Below, one piece after another: positions 47,552 through 57,735 of a stretch of DNA of 64,000 nt. The stretch covers positions 186,001 to 250,000 of the forward strand of contig NZ_NBOF01000005.1 of assembly GCF_002104475.1 (NCBI RefSeq), written 5' to 3'. The stretch is from Cognaticolwellia mytili (GTDB lineage Bacteria; Pseudomonadota; Gammaproteobacteria; Enterobacterales; Alteromonadaceae). The notes beneath the pieces were generated by a model that saw nothing but the letters and a program-made list of their open reading frames with translations, searched no databases and had not been told where the DNA came from. The position numbers and the translations under genes are program-made. The first letter of the stretch is position 1, and each line of letters begins with the position of its first letter.

Positions 47552-48529
47552 ATGCATTCATTCACCAAGGAAGAGCACCGTAGAGTCGGTGAGCAAAATT
47601 ACACTATTTTGTGTATTGACGATGAAAGCGTGAATTTAAAAGTATTAGCATCTATCTTTAAAGATCACTACAACGTTATTGCCTGTAAAAGTGCAAAACA
47701 AGGCTTCCAACGAGCCTTAAATGAAAACCCAGACATAATTTTGCTTGATATCCTTATGCCAGAAGAAAATGGTTTTGAGCTGATGGCAAAGCTTAAGCAG
47801 CATCCTCAGCTTACCAACATTCCAGTTATCTTTATCACGGGCTTACAAGATGCAGAAGATGAAGAAAAAGGCTTAATGATGGGGGCGTGCGACTATATTC
47901 AAAAACCATTTAATTACGGTATTGTTCGGGCTCGGGTGAATACTCACTTAGAAATTGTTCGCCAACGTAACCTATTACAAAAGTTTGCTTTATTTGATAG
48001 TTTGACTGAATTGCCAAATCGACGTAAATGGCAACAAGATAGTGTTGACTACTGGCTTTCAGCTAAAAGTGCTCAAACCGCTATGGTTTATGGTATTGTT
48101 GATGTTGACCATTTCAAGAAATACAATGATTATTATGGCCACCAACAAGGTGATGTTGCTTTACGCAAGATAGCCAATACCATACGAAGGACCCTATTTG
48201 AATTCGGCGGTGCCGTTTTTCGCTGTGGTGGCGAAGAGTTTTATTTTTATTTCCCTGGTAATCAACAGTTTTCAGACGAAGTAACTTTAACCGCATGTTT
48301 GAAAAGTATTGAAAATTTGGCTATTCCACACCTCGCCATTAGCCCGAATTGCCTAGTTTCTGTCAGCATTGGTGCGGTACGAGTCATTCCGAGTGATAAC
48401 AACTCAGTTGAAAAAGTGATGAAACAAGCTGATGAAAGACTTTATTTAGTTAAAAACAGTGATCGCAATGGGGTCAGTTACCTAGACCTTAATATAGAAA
48501 AGCAACAAATTGTACTCGATATTTCCTAA
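47552..48529 (+). CDS. Response-regulator diguanylate cyclase (REC-GGDEF)
   Basis: 325 residues. The receiver (about 15-135) has 'CIDDES', the phospho-acceptor Asp in 'IILLDILMPE' and the Lys in 'IQKPF'. The GGDEF domain carries the intact active-site motif GGEEF ('FRCGGEEFYFY') and the metal site 'VDVDHFKKYNDYYGHQ'. There is no RxxD inhibitory site at the usual place five residues before GGEEF. It therefore looks active and free of product inhibition. It begins 32 bases after the giant hybrid kinase, whose Hpt domain is the obvious donor (inference), so phosphorelay would switch on cyclic-di-GMP synthesis. A GGGGG run acts as a Shine-Dalgarno site. Confidence 0.93.
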   Translation: MHSFTKEEHRRVGEQNYTILCIDDESVNLKVLASIFKDHYNVIACKSAKQGFQRALNENPDIILLDILMPEENGFELMAKLKQHPQLTNIPVIFITGLQDAEDEEKGLMMGACDYIQKPFNYGIVRARVNTHLEIVRQRNLLQKFALFDSLTELPNRRKWQQDSVDYWLSAKSAQTAMVYGIVDVDHFKKYNDYYGHQQGDVALRKIANTIRRTLFEFGGAVFRCGGEEFYFYFPGNQQFSDEVTLTACLKSIENLAIPHLAISPNCLVSVSIGAVRVIPSDNNSVEKVMKQADERLYLVKNSDRNGVSYLDLNIEKQQIVLDIS

Positions 48530-48642
48530 ATATGAATAAAATAAGCAATAGATAGCGAATTTACGGATAAATTTGGGTATAGTGCGCGCAATTATTTTTC
48601 AGCGCCATCAGCTGTAGTTAACACCATGACTGAGGATAAATT

Positions 48643-49266
48643 TTGACCACCAAAGGTAATCTATTCATTTTATCGGCACCAAGTGGTGCAGGTAAATCGA
48701 GCTTAATCTCTGCTTTGCTTAAACAAGCTTCAGCTAGGCCAATGCAAGTTTCAGTTTCACATACTACTCGAGATCCTCGTCCAGGCGAAACCAATGGTCA
48801 ACATTATCATTTTGTCAGTAAAGCACAATTTCAACAGGCGATTACTGAAAAAACCTTTTATGAGCATGCTGAAGTTTTTGGCAATTACTACGGCACCAGT
48901 GAAATTTCAATTGATCAGCAGCTTGCACAGGGGATTGATGTATTTTTGGATATTGATTGGCAAGGTGCACAGCAGGTTAGAATGAAGAAACCTGACGTGA
49001 CAACTATCTTCATTAGTCCGCCATCAAAGCAAGAATTAGAAAATAGATTACGTGGCCGTGGCCAAGACAGTGAAGAAGTCATTCAAAGCCGCATGGCACA
49101 GGCACAAGCTGAATGCTCTCACTATCAAGAGTTTGATTATATCATTATTAATGATGATTTCGAGCAAGCACAAATCGATTTAACCACCATTGTTAATAAC
49201 CAGCGTCTTAAGCGCAGCCAACAAGCCCAGCAGCATCAAAGCTTGTTTGAAGAATTATTAGTGTAG
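48643..49266 (+). CDS. gmk: Guanylate kinase
   Basis: 207 residues, the usual length. Walker A '[12 protein letters not shown]' lies at the N-terminus and the GMP-binding region '[13 protein letters not shown]' follows, with the lid '[11 protein letters not shown]'. It converts GMP and ATP to GDP and ADP, and supplies GDP/GTP to the (p)ppGpp system of the neighbouring genes. I place the start at the TTG (48643), with GAGG 8 bases upstream; the ATG just before it (48626) runs into a stop after six codons. First gene of the gmk-rpoZ-spoT block. Confidence 0.95.
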   Translation: MTTKGNLFILSAPSGAGKSSLISALLKQASARPMQVSVSHTTRDPRPGETNGQHYHFVSKAQFQQAITEKTFYEHAEVFGNYYGTSEISIDQQLAQGIDVFLDIDWQGAQQVRMKKPDVTTIFISPPSKQELENRLRGRGQDSEEVIQSRMAQAQAECSHYQEFDYIIINDDFEQAQIDLTTIVNNQRLKRSQQAQQHQSLFEELLV

Positions 49267-49271
49267 AGTGC

Positions 49272-49301
49272 TTGCTTACCTAAGTAAGGATCGAGTAAAC
49301 T
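49272..49301 (+). promoter_or_regulatory. Possible sigma-70 promoter for rpoZ
   Basis: TTGCTT (49272-49277) and TAAACT (49296-49301) are 18 bases apart, upstream of the rpoZ start at 49345. The match to consensus is moderate; gmk may also read through. Confidence 0.3.
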
Positions 49302-49344
49302 ACGCCACTATTTTGTATTTAAATTTAATTGTTGGAGTGACCAA

Positions 49345-49620
49345 ATGGCTCGCGTAACTGTTGAAGGTGCCGTAGAAAAAGTCGGTAACCGTTTTGACTT
49401 GGTGTTAATTGCATCTCGTCGTGCTCGTCAAATTGCTACGGGCGGAAAAGATCCATTGGTTGAAGTTGAAAATGACAAGCCAACAGTATTAGCTTTACGT
49501 GAAATTGAAGCTGGCCTTATTACTACTGAAGTAATGGACAGTTCAGAGCGTCATGAGCAAATACAGCAAGATTCTGCAGAACTAGCAGCTGTTGCAGCAA
49601 TTGTTGGTGGCAACCAATAG
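49345..49620 (+). CDS. rpoZ: RNA polymerase omega subunit
   Basis: 91 residues, the normal length. The N-terminus '[20 protein letters not shown]' and '[20 protein letters not shown]' are the conserved omega signature that wraps the C-terminus of beta-prime. It helps assemble RNA polymerase and forms part of the (p)ppGpp site 1 in proteobacteria, which fits its place before spoT. Strong Shine-Dalgarno (TTGGAGTGACCAA) and an 18-bp terminator hairpin follow. Confidence 0.97.
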   Translation: MARVTVEGAVEKVGNRFDLVLIASRRARQIATGGKDPLVEVENDKPTVLALREIEAGLITTEVMDSSERHEQIQQDSAELAAVAAIVGGNQ

Positions 49621-49652
49621 TTTTTACTAACATTTAACGTTAGTCGCAATAC

Positions 49653-49695
49653 AAAAACGCGTAAATTATTCTTTAATAATTTACGCGTTTTTTAT
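49653..49695 (+). terminator. Strong intrinsic terminator after rpoZ
   Basis: An 18-bp perfect stem (49653-49670 with 49675-49692) and a 4-base loop are followed by TTATTATC. It should sharply reduce readthrough into spoT, which then needs its own promoter or leaky termination. Confidence 0.85.
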
Positions 49696-49829
49696 TATCT
49701 GCACACTTTTTAGCATATTCACAATAAAAAGCTGTGCTAGCATGCTAAAACATTGGCATCACGGCAAAATAATCGTATTCTAACTTTATCTACTAGACAG
49801 AATCACCATCATCATTAAGGAATGACTGG

Positions 49830-51938
49830 ATGTACCTTTTTGAACCATTGAAAGAATATGTATCGAGCTATCTGTCTAAAGTGCAGATTGATCTTTTAAA
49901 GCAAGCTTACATTGTTGCTCGTGAAGCACATGATGGCCAAATGCGCTCGAGTGGCGAACCTTATATCACCCACCCTGTAGCAGTTGCGCTTAACCTAGCT
50001 AAAATGAATTTAGATCACGAAACTTTAATGGCGGCATTATTACATGACGTTATTGAAGATACCGCGACCACTAAAGATGAATTAGCTGAGTTGTTTGGTC
50101 ATACTGTTGCTGAGCTTGTTGAAGGCGTAAGTAAACTCGATAAATTAAAGTTTGATAATAAAGAAGAAATGCAAGCGGAGAATTTCCGTAAAATGGTCTT
50201 AGCCATGGTACAAGATATTCGCGTTATTTTAATTAAGCTCGCCGATCGCACGCACAACATGCGCACTTTAGAGTCCTTACGCCCCGATAAACGCCGACGT
50301 ATTGCTAGAGAAACCTTAGATATTTATGCCCCTATTGCCAACCGCCTTGGTATTCATGATGTTAAAAATGAGCTAGAGGTTTTAGGCTTTGAAGCACTTT
50401 ATCCTATGCGTTCACGAGCATTAAAGTCAGCAGTAAAACAAGCGCGTGGCAACCGCAAAGAAATCATCAATAATATTCAAGACGCTGTCGCAGGGCGCCT
50501 AGCCGAAAGCGGTATCAAAGCGCAAGTCATTGGCCGTGAGAAGCATCTATATTCTATCTATCGCAAAATGCTGAACAAAGAGCTGATGTTCAATGAGGTC
50601 ATGGATATTTACGCTTTTCGAATTATCGTTGATGATAAAATTGACGATTGTTATCGTGCTTTAGGTGCCGCCCATAATTTATTTAAGCCGATAGAGTCAC
50701 GCTTTAAAGATTACATCGCCATCCCAAAAACTAATGGCTATCAATCGCTACATACTTCTTTGATTGGTCCACATGGTATTCCTGTTGAAATACAAATTAG
50801 AACCCATGACATGGACCAGATGGCAGATAAAGGTGTAGCGGCGCATTGGCTATATAAACAAGACGGCGAAGATACCGGTACTACTGCACAAATGAAAGCC
50901 CGTCGCTGGATGCAAAGCTTGCTTGAGTTGCAGCAAAGTGCCGGTAGCTCATTCGAATTTATTGAGAATGTAAAATCTGATCTATTTCCAGAGGAAATTT
51001 ACGTTTTTACCCCAGACGGACGCATTATAGAGTTACCTATGGGTGCAACGGCAGTTGATTTTGCGTATGCTGTGCATACCGATGTGGGTAATTCATGTGT
51101 TGGGGTAAAAGTCGACCGTAAACCTTATCCATTGAGTCAAGCATTAGATTCTGGTCAAACTATCGAAGTTGTAACTTCAACAGCAGCTAGACCTAACGCG
51201 ACATGGCTTAATTTTGTTGTTAGCTCTAAAGCACGTTTACAAATTCGCACTTACCTACGTTCACAAGAACAAACAGAATCACTAGCGCTTGGGCGACGTT
51301 TGCTCAGCCATGCCTTAGGGCCGACAAAGCTTGAAGACATTGCCAAGGATAAACTAACACAGGTAGTGAGTGACTCAGGCAATGACAGCATTGAAGACTT
51401 ACTAATTAACATTGGTTTAGGTAATGCCCTCAGCATTGGTATAGCAAAACGCTTAAAAGACGAATTTTCTGAAGAATCAGATCTACAGCAAGCAACATCA
51501 AAAACTAAAATGCCAATTAAAGGTACTGAAGGCATGATGGTAAGCTACGGTAAATGTTGTCGCCCTATTCCTGGCGATACAATTGTTGCCTATCTCAGCC
51601 CAGGTAAAGGTTTAATGGTCCATCAACAAGGCTGTCGTAATCATAAAGGCCATGAACAAGGTAGCTTGTTTCCGGTAAAATGGGACAATGATATTGACCG
51701 TGATTTCATTGCTAAATTACGTACCGAAATTATCAATCATAAAGGTGCTTTAGCAGCCTTAACCAATGTAATTGCACGTGCAGGTTCGAATGTCCACTCA
51801 TTAAATTCTGGTGAAAAGGACTCTGGTTTATACGTAATCGATATGGAAATTACTTGTCAAGACAGAATCCACCTCGCTGATATTATTAGAAAAATAAAAG
51901 TTATGGTTGACGTTCAACGCGTTGTCCGCAATAAATAA
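49830..51938 (+). CDS. spoT: Bifunctional (p)ppGpp synthase/hydrolase
   Basis: 702 residues, typical of SpoT (about 700). The HD hydrolase domain keeps its metal residues ('PYITHPVAVAL', 'LLHDVIEDT'). The synthetase domain shows 'YRKMLNKELMFNEVMDIYAFRI' and 'DYIAIPKTNGYQSLHTSLIG'. TGS ('IYVFTPDGRIIELPMG') and the C-terminal ACT domain ('VIDMEITCQDRIHLADII') follow. It degrades and makes (p)ppGpp in response to fatty-acid, carbon or iron stress. An AAGGA site precedes the ATG. The hydrolase HD residues being intact distinguishes it from RelA. Confidence 0.96.
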   Translation: MYLFEPLKEYVSSYLSKVQIDLLKQAYIVAREAHDGQMRSSGEPYITHPVAVALNLAKMNLDHETLMAALLHDVIEDTATTKDELAELFGHTVAELVEGVSKLDKLKFDNKEEMQAENFRKMVLAMVQDIRVILIKLADRTHNMRTLESLRPDKRRRIARETLDIYAPIANRLGIHDVKNELEVLGFEALYPMRSRALKSAVKQARGNRKEIINNIQDAVAGRLAESGIKAQVIGREKHLYSIYRKMLNKELMFNEVMDIYAFRIIVDDKIDDCYRALGAAHNLFKPIESRFKDYIAIPKTNGYQSLHTSLIGPHGIPVEIQIRTHDMDQMADKGVAAHWLYKQDGEDTGTTAQMKARRWMQSLLELQQSAGSSFEFIENVKSDLFPEEIYVFTPDGRIIELPMGATAVDFAYAVHTDVGNSCVGVKVDRKPYPLSQALDSGQTIEVVTSTAARPNATWLNFVVSSKARLQIRTYLRSQEQTESLALGRRLLSHALGPTKLEDIAKDKLTQVVSDSGNDSIEDLLINIGLGNALSIGIAKRLKDEFSEESDLQQATSKTKMPIKGTEGMMVSYGKCCRPIPGDTIVAYLSPGKGLMVHQQGCRNHKGHEQGSLFPVKWDNDIDRDFIAKLRTEIINHKGALAALTNVIARAGSNVHSLNSGEKDSGLYVIDMEITCQDRIHLADIIRKIKVMVDVQRVVRNK

Positions 51939-51956
51939 ACAACTTTAGGAAAAATA

Positions 51957-52346
51957 ATGAAAACCATTATCACCACAGAAAATGCACCAAGTGCCATTGG
52001 CACATACAGCCAAGCGGTAAAAGTAAATAATACCGTTTATTTATCAGGACAAATTCCATTAGTGCCTGCCACAATGGAAGTTATTTCTGACGACTTTACA
52101 GAACAAGCACAGCAGGTATTTAAAAACTTAGTAGCAGTTTGTGAAGCAGCTGGTGGCAATATCAATGACATGGTGAAAGTAAATATCTTTTTGCAAGACT
52201 TAGCCAACTTCGCCATCGTGAATGAAATTATGAGTCAATATTTTAATCAACCTTACCCTGCTCGCGCGGCAGTGCAAGTGGCACGTTTACCAAAAGACGT
52301 GGAGATTGAAATTGATGGCGTAATGGAATTGCCAAACTATAGCTAA
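51957..52346 (+). CDS. ridA: RidA-family reactive intermediate deaminase
   Basis: 129 residues, the normal length for RidA. 'APSAIGTYSQAVKVNNTVYLSGQIPL' at the start and 'ARAAVQVARLPKDVEIEIDGVM' at the end (including the substrate-binding Arg of the conserved 'RAAVQVARLP' segment) define it. It hydrolyses reactive enamine/imine intermediates made by PLP enzymes such as threonine dehydratase. It follows spoT by 18 bases; E. coli lacks it at this place but many marine Gammaproteobacteria have it in this block. Confidence 0.93.
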   Translation: MKTIITTENAPSAIGTYSQAVKVNNTVYLSGQIPLVPATMEVISDDFTEQAQQVFKNLVAVCEAAGGNINDMVKVNIFLQDLANFAIVNEIMSQYFNQPYPARAAVQVARLPKDVEIEIDGVMELPNYS

Positions 52347-52441
52347 TTTTTGGCAAAGAAATATAAAATTGAAATGCATATATCGACAAGCTTTGAAAAA
52401 ACAGAGCTTGTCATGATTTAACACAACCTTAGAACAAAATT

Positions 52442-53152
52442 ATGAGCCCGGATAGACTACAACGAATTAATAGCATGTTAGACCAACGCCAACCAGACTT
52501 AACCGTATGTATGGAGGGTGTGCATAAAAGCCATAATTTAGCTGCAGTCGTTCGCACCGCCGACGCCATTGGTGTTAGTGATGTCCATGCCGTATGGAAA
52601 AATGAAAAAATGCGCGTATCAGGTGGTAGTGCAGCAGGTAGTCAAAACTGGATTGATGTCCATAATTATAGCGCCACAGAAGATGCTATTGCTGAGCTAA
52701 AAAAACAAGGTATGCAAATATTGGTGACTAATTTATCTGACACCGCAGTCGATTTTCGAGAAATTGATTACACTAAACCTACCGCTATCATTCTTGGCCA
52801 AGAAAAATTTGGCGCCTCAGAAAAAGCATTAGCTTTAGCCGACCAAGACATTATTATTCCTATGGTTGGTATGGTGCAATCTCTAAACGTATCAGTAGCC
52901 TGTTCGGTGGTACTTTACGAAGCACAACGTCAACGTCAAGCCGCAGGTTTATATAACAAGCCAACCATCAGCCATGAACGTCGCCAACGTACCTTGTTCG
53001 AAGGTGGTCATCCTATTTTTGCCAAAGCTTGTCAACGTAAAGGCTTACCTTACCCTGAGATTGATGAAGATGGACAAATAGTTGCCTCTGAGCAATGGTG
53101 GCAGCAAATGCAAATGACTCAAGATGCTTGGCAAAATATCGACGACGAATAG
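52442..53152 (+). CDS. trmH: tRNA (guanosine(18)-2'-O)-methyltransferase
   Basis: 236 residues. The SpoU/TrmH SPOUT fold is shown by 'ILGQEKFGAS', 'IPMVGMVQSLNVSVACSVVLYEA' (the deep trefoil knot) and an N-terminal RNA-binding Arg ('VVRTADAIGVSDVHAVW'). It methylates the 2'-OH of G18 in tRNA, in the D-loop, using S-adenosylmethionine. Its neighbours spoT and recG match the E. coli order. The C-terminal extension 'CQRKGLPYPEIDEDGQIVA' is also typical of TrmH. Confidence 0.94.
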   Translation: MSPDRLQRINSMLDQRQPDLTVCMEGVHKSHNLAAVVRTADAIGVSDVHAVWKNEKMRVSGGSAAGSQNWIDVHNYSATEDAIAELKKQGMQILVTNLSDTAVDFREIDYTKPTAIILGQEKFGASEKALALADQDIIIPMVGMVQSLNVSVACSVVLYEAQRQRQAAGLYNKPTISHERRQRTLFEGGHPIFAKACQRKGLPYPEIDEDGQIVASEQWWQQMQMTQDAWQNIDDE

Positions 53153-53176
53153 CCCAACCCATAAGGAAGCCTCGCC

Positions 53177-55276
53177 GTGCCACGTCAAATGGAAGCTCTG
53201 ACCAATTTAGCCCAAATCCCAGTTACCACATTAAAAGGCGTTGGGCCCGGCATGGCGGCTAAACTAGAAAAAATAGGTCTGAACAGCCTTCAAGATCTAC
53301 TCTTTCATCTGCCATTACGTTATGAAGATCGTACTCGAATAACCTCTATTCGTGACCTTATGCCCGGCATATTCACCAATATTATTGGTGAAGTCACCCA
53401 AAACCAAATAATGCAGGGTAAGAGAAGAATGATGTTAGTCACCATCAATGACGGTACTGGCAGTATTAACCTTAGGTTTTTTCATTTTTCCGCTAGCCAA
53501 AAAAATAGCTTAACTGTTGGTTTAAGCATCCGTTGTTACGGCGAAATTAACCGCGGTATGCGCGGCTTTGAAATTGTTCATCCTGAATATAAGCCGTTAG
53601 GACAAGACCAGACACTAACAGCAGTTGAAGAAACCTTAACACCGGTTTATTCAACAACCGATGGCTTACGACAAATTTCATTACGCAATTTAACCGAGCA
53701 AGCACTTATACGCTTACAACGTGGTCATGTTGAAGAGTTGTTACCGCAGGAAGTTGGCCTTGAACAATATGATTTATCAGATGCACTAGCATTAATACAT
53801 CGCCCGCCACCTGATACCCCAGTTACTTTGATAGAAGAAGGTAAGCACCCTGCACAGCTCAGGCTAATTAAAGAAGAGTTATTAGCGCACAATCTAAGTA
53901 TGCTTAAACTACGCGCCTCTAGCGATCAACATCCTGCGGTAGCGTTGCAACCAGATAAAACGCTCAATGATAAGTTTATTGATGCCCTACCATTTTCCCC
54001 CACTGGCGCTCAAGCAAGAGTAACAAAAGAAATTCAGCAAGATTTGCAAAAAAATATGCCGATGATGCGCCTAGTACAAGGTGATGTAGGCTCAGGTAAA
54101 ACCTTAGTGGCTGCACTGGCTGCGATTACGGCCATAGGCCAGGGCTTTCAGGTGGCATTAATGGCACCGACTGAAATTCTAGCCGAACAACATGCGATAA
54201 ACTTTGGAAAATGGTTTGAGCCATTATCAATTACCGTCGGCTGGTTGGCCGGTAAAACTAAAGCAAAGGCTCGTCGACAGGCACTAGAACATATCGCCAG
54301 CGGTAATATGCAAATGGTTATTGGCACCCATGCCCTGTTTCAGGAACAAGTAGTCTTTAATAAGTTGGCATTAGTTATCATTGATGAGCAACATAAATTC
54401 GGGGTTCACCAACGCCTTTCTCTACGCGAGAAAGGTGCATGGCAAGGGAATTATCCTCACCAATTAATCATGACGGCAACACCAATTCCGCGCACATTAA
54501 CGATGACAGCCTATGCTGATCTTGATACCTCTGTCATTGATGAATTACCGCCAGGTCGAACACCAATAAAAACTATCGCTTTACCGGATAGTCGAAGAGA
54601 TGATGTCGTAGAACGCATTCGCCAAGGTTGTATTAATGACAATCGCCAAGCTTATTGGGTTTGTACATTAATTGAAGAATCAGAAGTACTTCAATGCCAA
54701 GCAGCAGAAGATACCGCTGTTTATTTGCAAGCACAATTACCTGAACTGAAAATTGGTCTTGTACATGGCCGAATGAAAGCAGAAGAAAAACAAGCGGTAA
54801 TGGAGGAGTTTAAACGCGCTGAATTAGATTTACTGGTCGCTACAACCGTTATTGAGGTTGGGGTTGATGTACCAAACTCTAGCCTGATGGTAATCGAAAA
54901 TCCAGAACGGCTTGGCCTTGCTCAGTTACATCAATTACGCGGCCGAGTGGGTCGAGGTTCAATCGCGTCTCATTGTGTTTTAATGTATAAAGCACCTTTA
55001 ACAAAAACAGCAACTAAACGATTAAAAGTTTTACGAGAAAGTAACGACGGTTTTGTTATTGCACAAAAAGATTTAGAAATTAGAGGCCCTGGTGACTTAC
55101 TTGGAACCAAGCAAACTGGATTAGCTGATTTAAAAATAGCCGACTTACAACGCGATGCCCACCTGATCCCTGAAGTACAAAAAAGTGCTTGTTTGATCTG
55201 GCAACAATTCCCCAAATCAGCTGAAGCCTTAATTAACCGCTGGCTAGCTAATCGTGAAAAATATTCCAAAGCCTAG
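53177..55276 (+). CDS. recG: ATP-dependent DNA helicase RecG
   Basis: 699 residues, near the usual 693. The wedge domain (about 20-210) is followed by superfamily-2 helicase motifs: I 'GDVGSGKTLVA', II 'VIIDEQHKFG' (DEQH), III 'MTATPIPRT', and V-VI 'TTVIEVGVDVPNS' and 'QLHQLRGRVGRGS'. It reverses stalled replication forks and migrates branched DNA. The start is the GTG at 53177 with AAGGA 9 bases upstream. Last gene of the block; no clear terminator follows. Confidence 0.96.
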   Translation: MPRQMEALTNLAQIPVTTLKGVGPGMAAKLEKIGLNSLQDLLFHLPLRYEDRTRITSIRDLMPGIFTNIIGEVTQNQIMQGKRRMMLVTINDGTGSINLRFFHFSASQKNSLTVGLSIRCYGEINRGMRGFEIVHPEYKPLGQDQTLTAVEETLTPVYSTTDGLRQISLRNLTEQALIRLQRGHVEELLPQEVGLEQYDLSDALALIHRPPPDTPVTLIEEGKHPAQLRLIKEELLAHNLSMLKLRASSDQHPAVALQPDKTLNDKFIDALPFSPTGAQARVTKEIQQDLQKNMPMMRLVQGDVGSGKTLVAALAAITAIGQGFQVALMAPTEILAEQHAINFGKWFEPLSITVGWLAGKTKAKARRQALEHIASGNMQMVIGTHALFQEQVVFNKLALVIIDEQHKFGVHQRLSLREKGAWQGNYPHQLIMTATPIPRTLTMTAYADLDTSVIDELPPGRTPIKTIALPDSRRDDVVERIRQGCINDNRQAYWVCTLIEESEVLQCQAAEDTAVYLQAQLPELKIGLVHGRMKAEEKQAVMEEFKRAELDLLVATTVIEVGVDVPNSSLMVIENPERLGLAQLHQLRGRVGRGSIASHCVLMYKAPLTKTATKRLKVLRESNDGFVIAQKDLEIRGPGDLLGTKQTGLADLKIADLQRDAHLIPEVQKSACLIWQQFPKSAEALINRWLANREKYSKA

Positions 55277-55383
55277 AGTCGTAATTTCACTGTTAATTAC
55301 AAAATGACTACAAATATATTAATTTCTTCAAATCAAAATCAGCTACAATTTATTCTATCAATATTTTATAACATAAAAATTAT

Positions 55384-56145
55384 ATGCTTCGTCGAATCAC
55401 CTTATTCATTTCACTATCATTTTTATTATTGTCAGAAAATGCCTCTGCACGTAATGAGAGTGTAATGGTCGTTGCTGAACACATGCCACCATTTCAAATT
55501 ATTACTGATAATCCAAAGCATTTAATTGAAGGTTATAGTATTGATGTTTTGCGCACAACGTTAAAACAGGCACATATTGATTACTCTATTATGCCAATGG
55601 CTTGGGAGCGTGCCTATAACTTAGGACAAAAGAAACCTAACACTATCATTCTTTCGATGGTAAAAAAGCCTGAACGTGAAAAGACATTCCACTGGCTAAT
55701 AAAGTTAAGTGATAGCAAAACAAGCATTTGGAGTTATCCAAGCAATCAAAAAAAAATATCCTCGCTTGCTGACATTACCGATGAAATCATTGCCGTCACT
55801 CGCAATGATCACCACCAATTGATTTTAAAAAACTATGCAAACTTAACCGAAAAGAACTTCATCTATACCTCCTCGAAAGAGCAAGCGATAGCCCTGGTCA
55901 TGAAGCATAGAGCTCAGTACTTTCTAGGTAACGATTTTATTCTAAATTGGCGTTTGAAATTAGCACACCTAGAGCAAGATGATATTGTTGAAGTATTCCA
56001 ACTTCCACAAGTTGCGAATGGGCTATACATAGCGGCAAGTCGAGAAACATCGCCACGAATTCGTAATAAGATAAAAAAGGCGTACGCAAAACTGCAAGTT
56101 AATGGTGAAATAAAAACCATCGCTGATAAATGGTTTAAGCCCTAA
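55384..56145 (+). CDS. Orphan periplasmic solute-binding protein (SBP_bac_3-like)
   Basis: 253 residues with a signal peptide (about 20 residues, 'ENASA' end). The family motifs are at the start 'VVAEHMPPFQI' and 'LIEGYSIDVLRTTL', a later 'PYREKTFHW'-like segment ('KPEREKTFHW') and the C-terminal 'NGEIKTIADKWF'. This is the amino-acid-type solute-binding fold (COG0834). No ABC permease or ATPase is adjacent, so it may pass its ligand to a distant transporter or act as a sensor. A similar protein lies at 60004. Confidence 0.82.
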   Translation: MLRRITLFISLSFLLLSENASARNESVMVVAEHMPPFQIITDNPKHLIEGYSIDVLRTTLKQAHIDYSIMPMAWERAYNLGQKKPNTIILSMVKKPEREKTFHWLIKLSDSKTSIWSYPSNQKKISSLADITDEIIAVTRNDHHQLILKNYANLTEKNFIYTSSKEQAIALVMKHRAQYFLGNDFILNWRLKLAHLEQDDIVEVFQLPQVANGLYIAASRETSPRIRNKIKKAYAKLQVNGEIKTIADKWFKP

Positions 56146-56288
56146 CCACATAGAAAAACATAATTTTTGCCACTAACATCGATAATTTAAAACATCACCG
56201 CACTTAATAATTACCACCTTGATCTCAATGGTTAATTAATCAAAGAAAATACGGTAAACTATCGCTAATTTTAGTTAATAGTGAACTT

Positions 56289-57080
56289 ATGATGTCAGCA
56301 CACGATCAAAACCATCACAGCAATAACGCTAATAGCGATGAAAACACCACACATTTTGGTTTTCAAACCGTCGATAAAAACGAAAAGGAATCAAAAGTCG
56401 CCGGTGTATTTCATTCCGTAGCGCAGCAATATGATGTAATGAATGATTTGATGTCTTTTGGTGTTCACCGTTTATGGAAACGCTTCACCATTGATGCCAG
56501 TGGCGTACGCCCAGGTAATAAAGTATTAGATTTAGCCGGTGGTACTGGCGATTTAACGGCAAAATTCTCCCAATTAGTTGGTCGTGAAGGCAAAGTCATT
56601 CTAGCTGATATTAATAGCTCTATGCTTAATGTCGGTCGCGATAAGTTACGTGACCGTGGTTTAGTGCAAAATATTGAATACGTGCAAGCAAACGCTCAGT
56701 ACTTACCTTTTGAAGACAATACTTTTGACGTTATTACTATTGCCTTTGGCTTAAGAAACGTTACTGATAAAGATATGGCGTTACGCTCAATGTATCGTGT
56801 ACTTAAGCCTGGTGGCCGTTTATTGGTATTAGAGTTTTCTAAACCAGAACATGAAATAGTTAATAAGGCCTACGACTTCTATTCATTCAATATCTTACCG
56901 AAAATGGGTGAACTGGTAGCAAAAGACGGCGACAGCTATCAATATTTAGCGGAATCGATTCGCATGCATCCTGATCAAGAAACCTTAAAAAGCATGATGA
57001 ACGATGCAGGCTTCGAGCAAACAAGCTATAAAAACTTAACTGGCGGCGTTGTAGCGCTGCATAAAGGCTATAAGTTCTAG
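56289..57080 (+). CDS. ubiE: Ubiquinone/menaquinone biosynthesis C-methyltransferase UbiE
   Basis: 263 residues; the first 30 or so (rich in His, Asn) precede the family core starting 'THFGFQTV'. SAM-binding motifs are clear: '[20 protein letters not shown]', '[15 protein letters not shown]', '[30 protein letters not shown]', '[15 protein letters not shown]'. It methylates the quinone ring in ubiquinone and, where made, menaquinone synthesis. Starts the ubiE-ubiJ-ubiB operon; ubiJ begins 4 bases after its stop. Confidence 0.96.
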   Translation: MMSAHDQNHHSNNANSDENTTHFGFQTVDKNEKESKVAGVFHSVAQQYDVMNDLMSFGVHRLWKRFTIDASGVRPGNKVLDLAGGTGDLTAKFSQLVGREGKVILADINSSMLNVGRDKLRDRGLVQNIEYVQANAQYLPFEDNTFDVITIAFGLRNVTDKDMALRSMYRVLKPGGRLLVLEFSKPEHEIVNKAYDFYSFNILPKMGELVAKDGDSYQYLAESIRMHPDQETLKSMMNDAGFEQTSYKNLTGGVVALHKGYKF

Positions 57081-57084
57081 CAAT

Positions 57085-57735
57085 ATGCAATCACCTCTTA
57101 GTCAGCAACTTATGTTTGCACAAGCGCTTAGCGCTGTTGTCGAAACATTAATTAACCAAGCGTTAGTTTATAACTTGCACGGTACTCGCGCATTAATTGC
57201 CTTAAATGAAAAAACCTTAACAGTAAAGTTGGCTGAACTGGGTTTTCCGTTGAATTTTTCGATTAATGCTGAAAAAATTCACCTCACAACGGGTATTGTG
57301 CAAAGTGACTGCACATTAACAACCAGTATTAAAACACTGATTGAGTTGAAAAATCAGCAGAAACTGACTGAGTTGATTAAGCAAGATAAGTTAGATATCG
57401 ACGGTGATATTAAAATTGCTCAACGCTTTGCTGCGATTGCCGAAACACTAGATATTGATTGGCGCAGCGAGTTAGCAAAACGCATTGGTGATATTCCTAC
57501 CTATAAAATAGGGCAGTTAGGAAAAAGCTTAGCTAAAAAATTCTCTTTTGCTTCAGAGCAAATTCAAGCTGACGCCACAGAATGGCTAGTTCATGAGAAA
57601 AATATGGTTGTCGCTAGTGGTGAACTATCTAACTTTGCTCAACAGGTTGAACAAGTTACTGAGCAAGTTGATGAAGTTAGCCAACGAGTTAATAAGTTAA
57701 TTACCCAACAAAATAATAAGGCAAACCGTGAGTAG
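57085..57735 (+). CDS. ubiJ: Ubiquinone biosynthesis accessory factor UbiJ
   Basis: 216 residues. The SCP2-type lipid-binding domain (about 15-115) and a C-terminal helical/coiled-coil part (about 165-210) match UbiJ, which binds ubiquinone intermediates and helps the Ubi complex hold together. It lies between ubiE (4-base gap) and ubiB (overlap), the order seen in E. coli. Confidence 0.88.
   Translation: MQSPLSQQLMFAQALSAVVETLINQALVYNLHGTRALIALNEKTLTVKLAELGFPLNFSINAEKIHLTTGIVQSDCTLTTSIKTLIELKNQQKLTELIKQDKLDIDGDIKIAQRFAAIAETLDIDWRSELAKRIGDIPTYKIGQLGKSLAKKFSFASEQIQADATEWLVHEKNMVVASGELSNFAQQVEQVTEQVDEVSQRVNKLITQQNNKANRE

Noticed and set aside
48626-48646. ATG before gmk as its start codon
   Set aside because: That frame reaches a stop after six codons, so the TTG at 48643 must be used.
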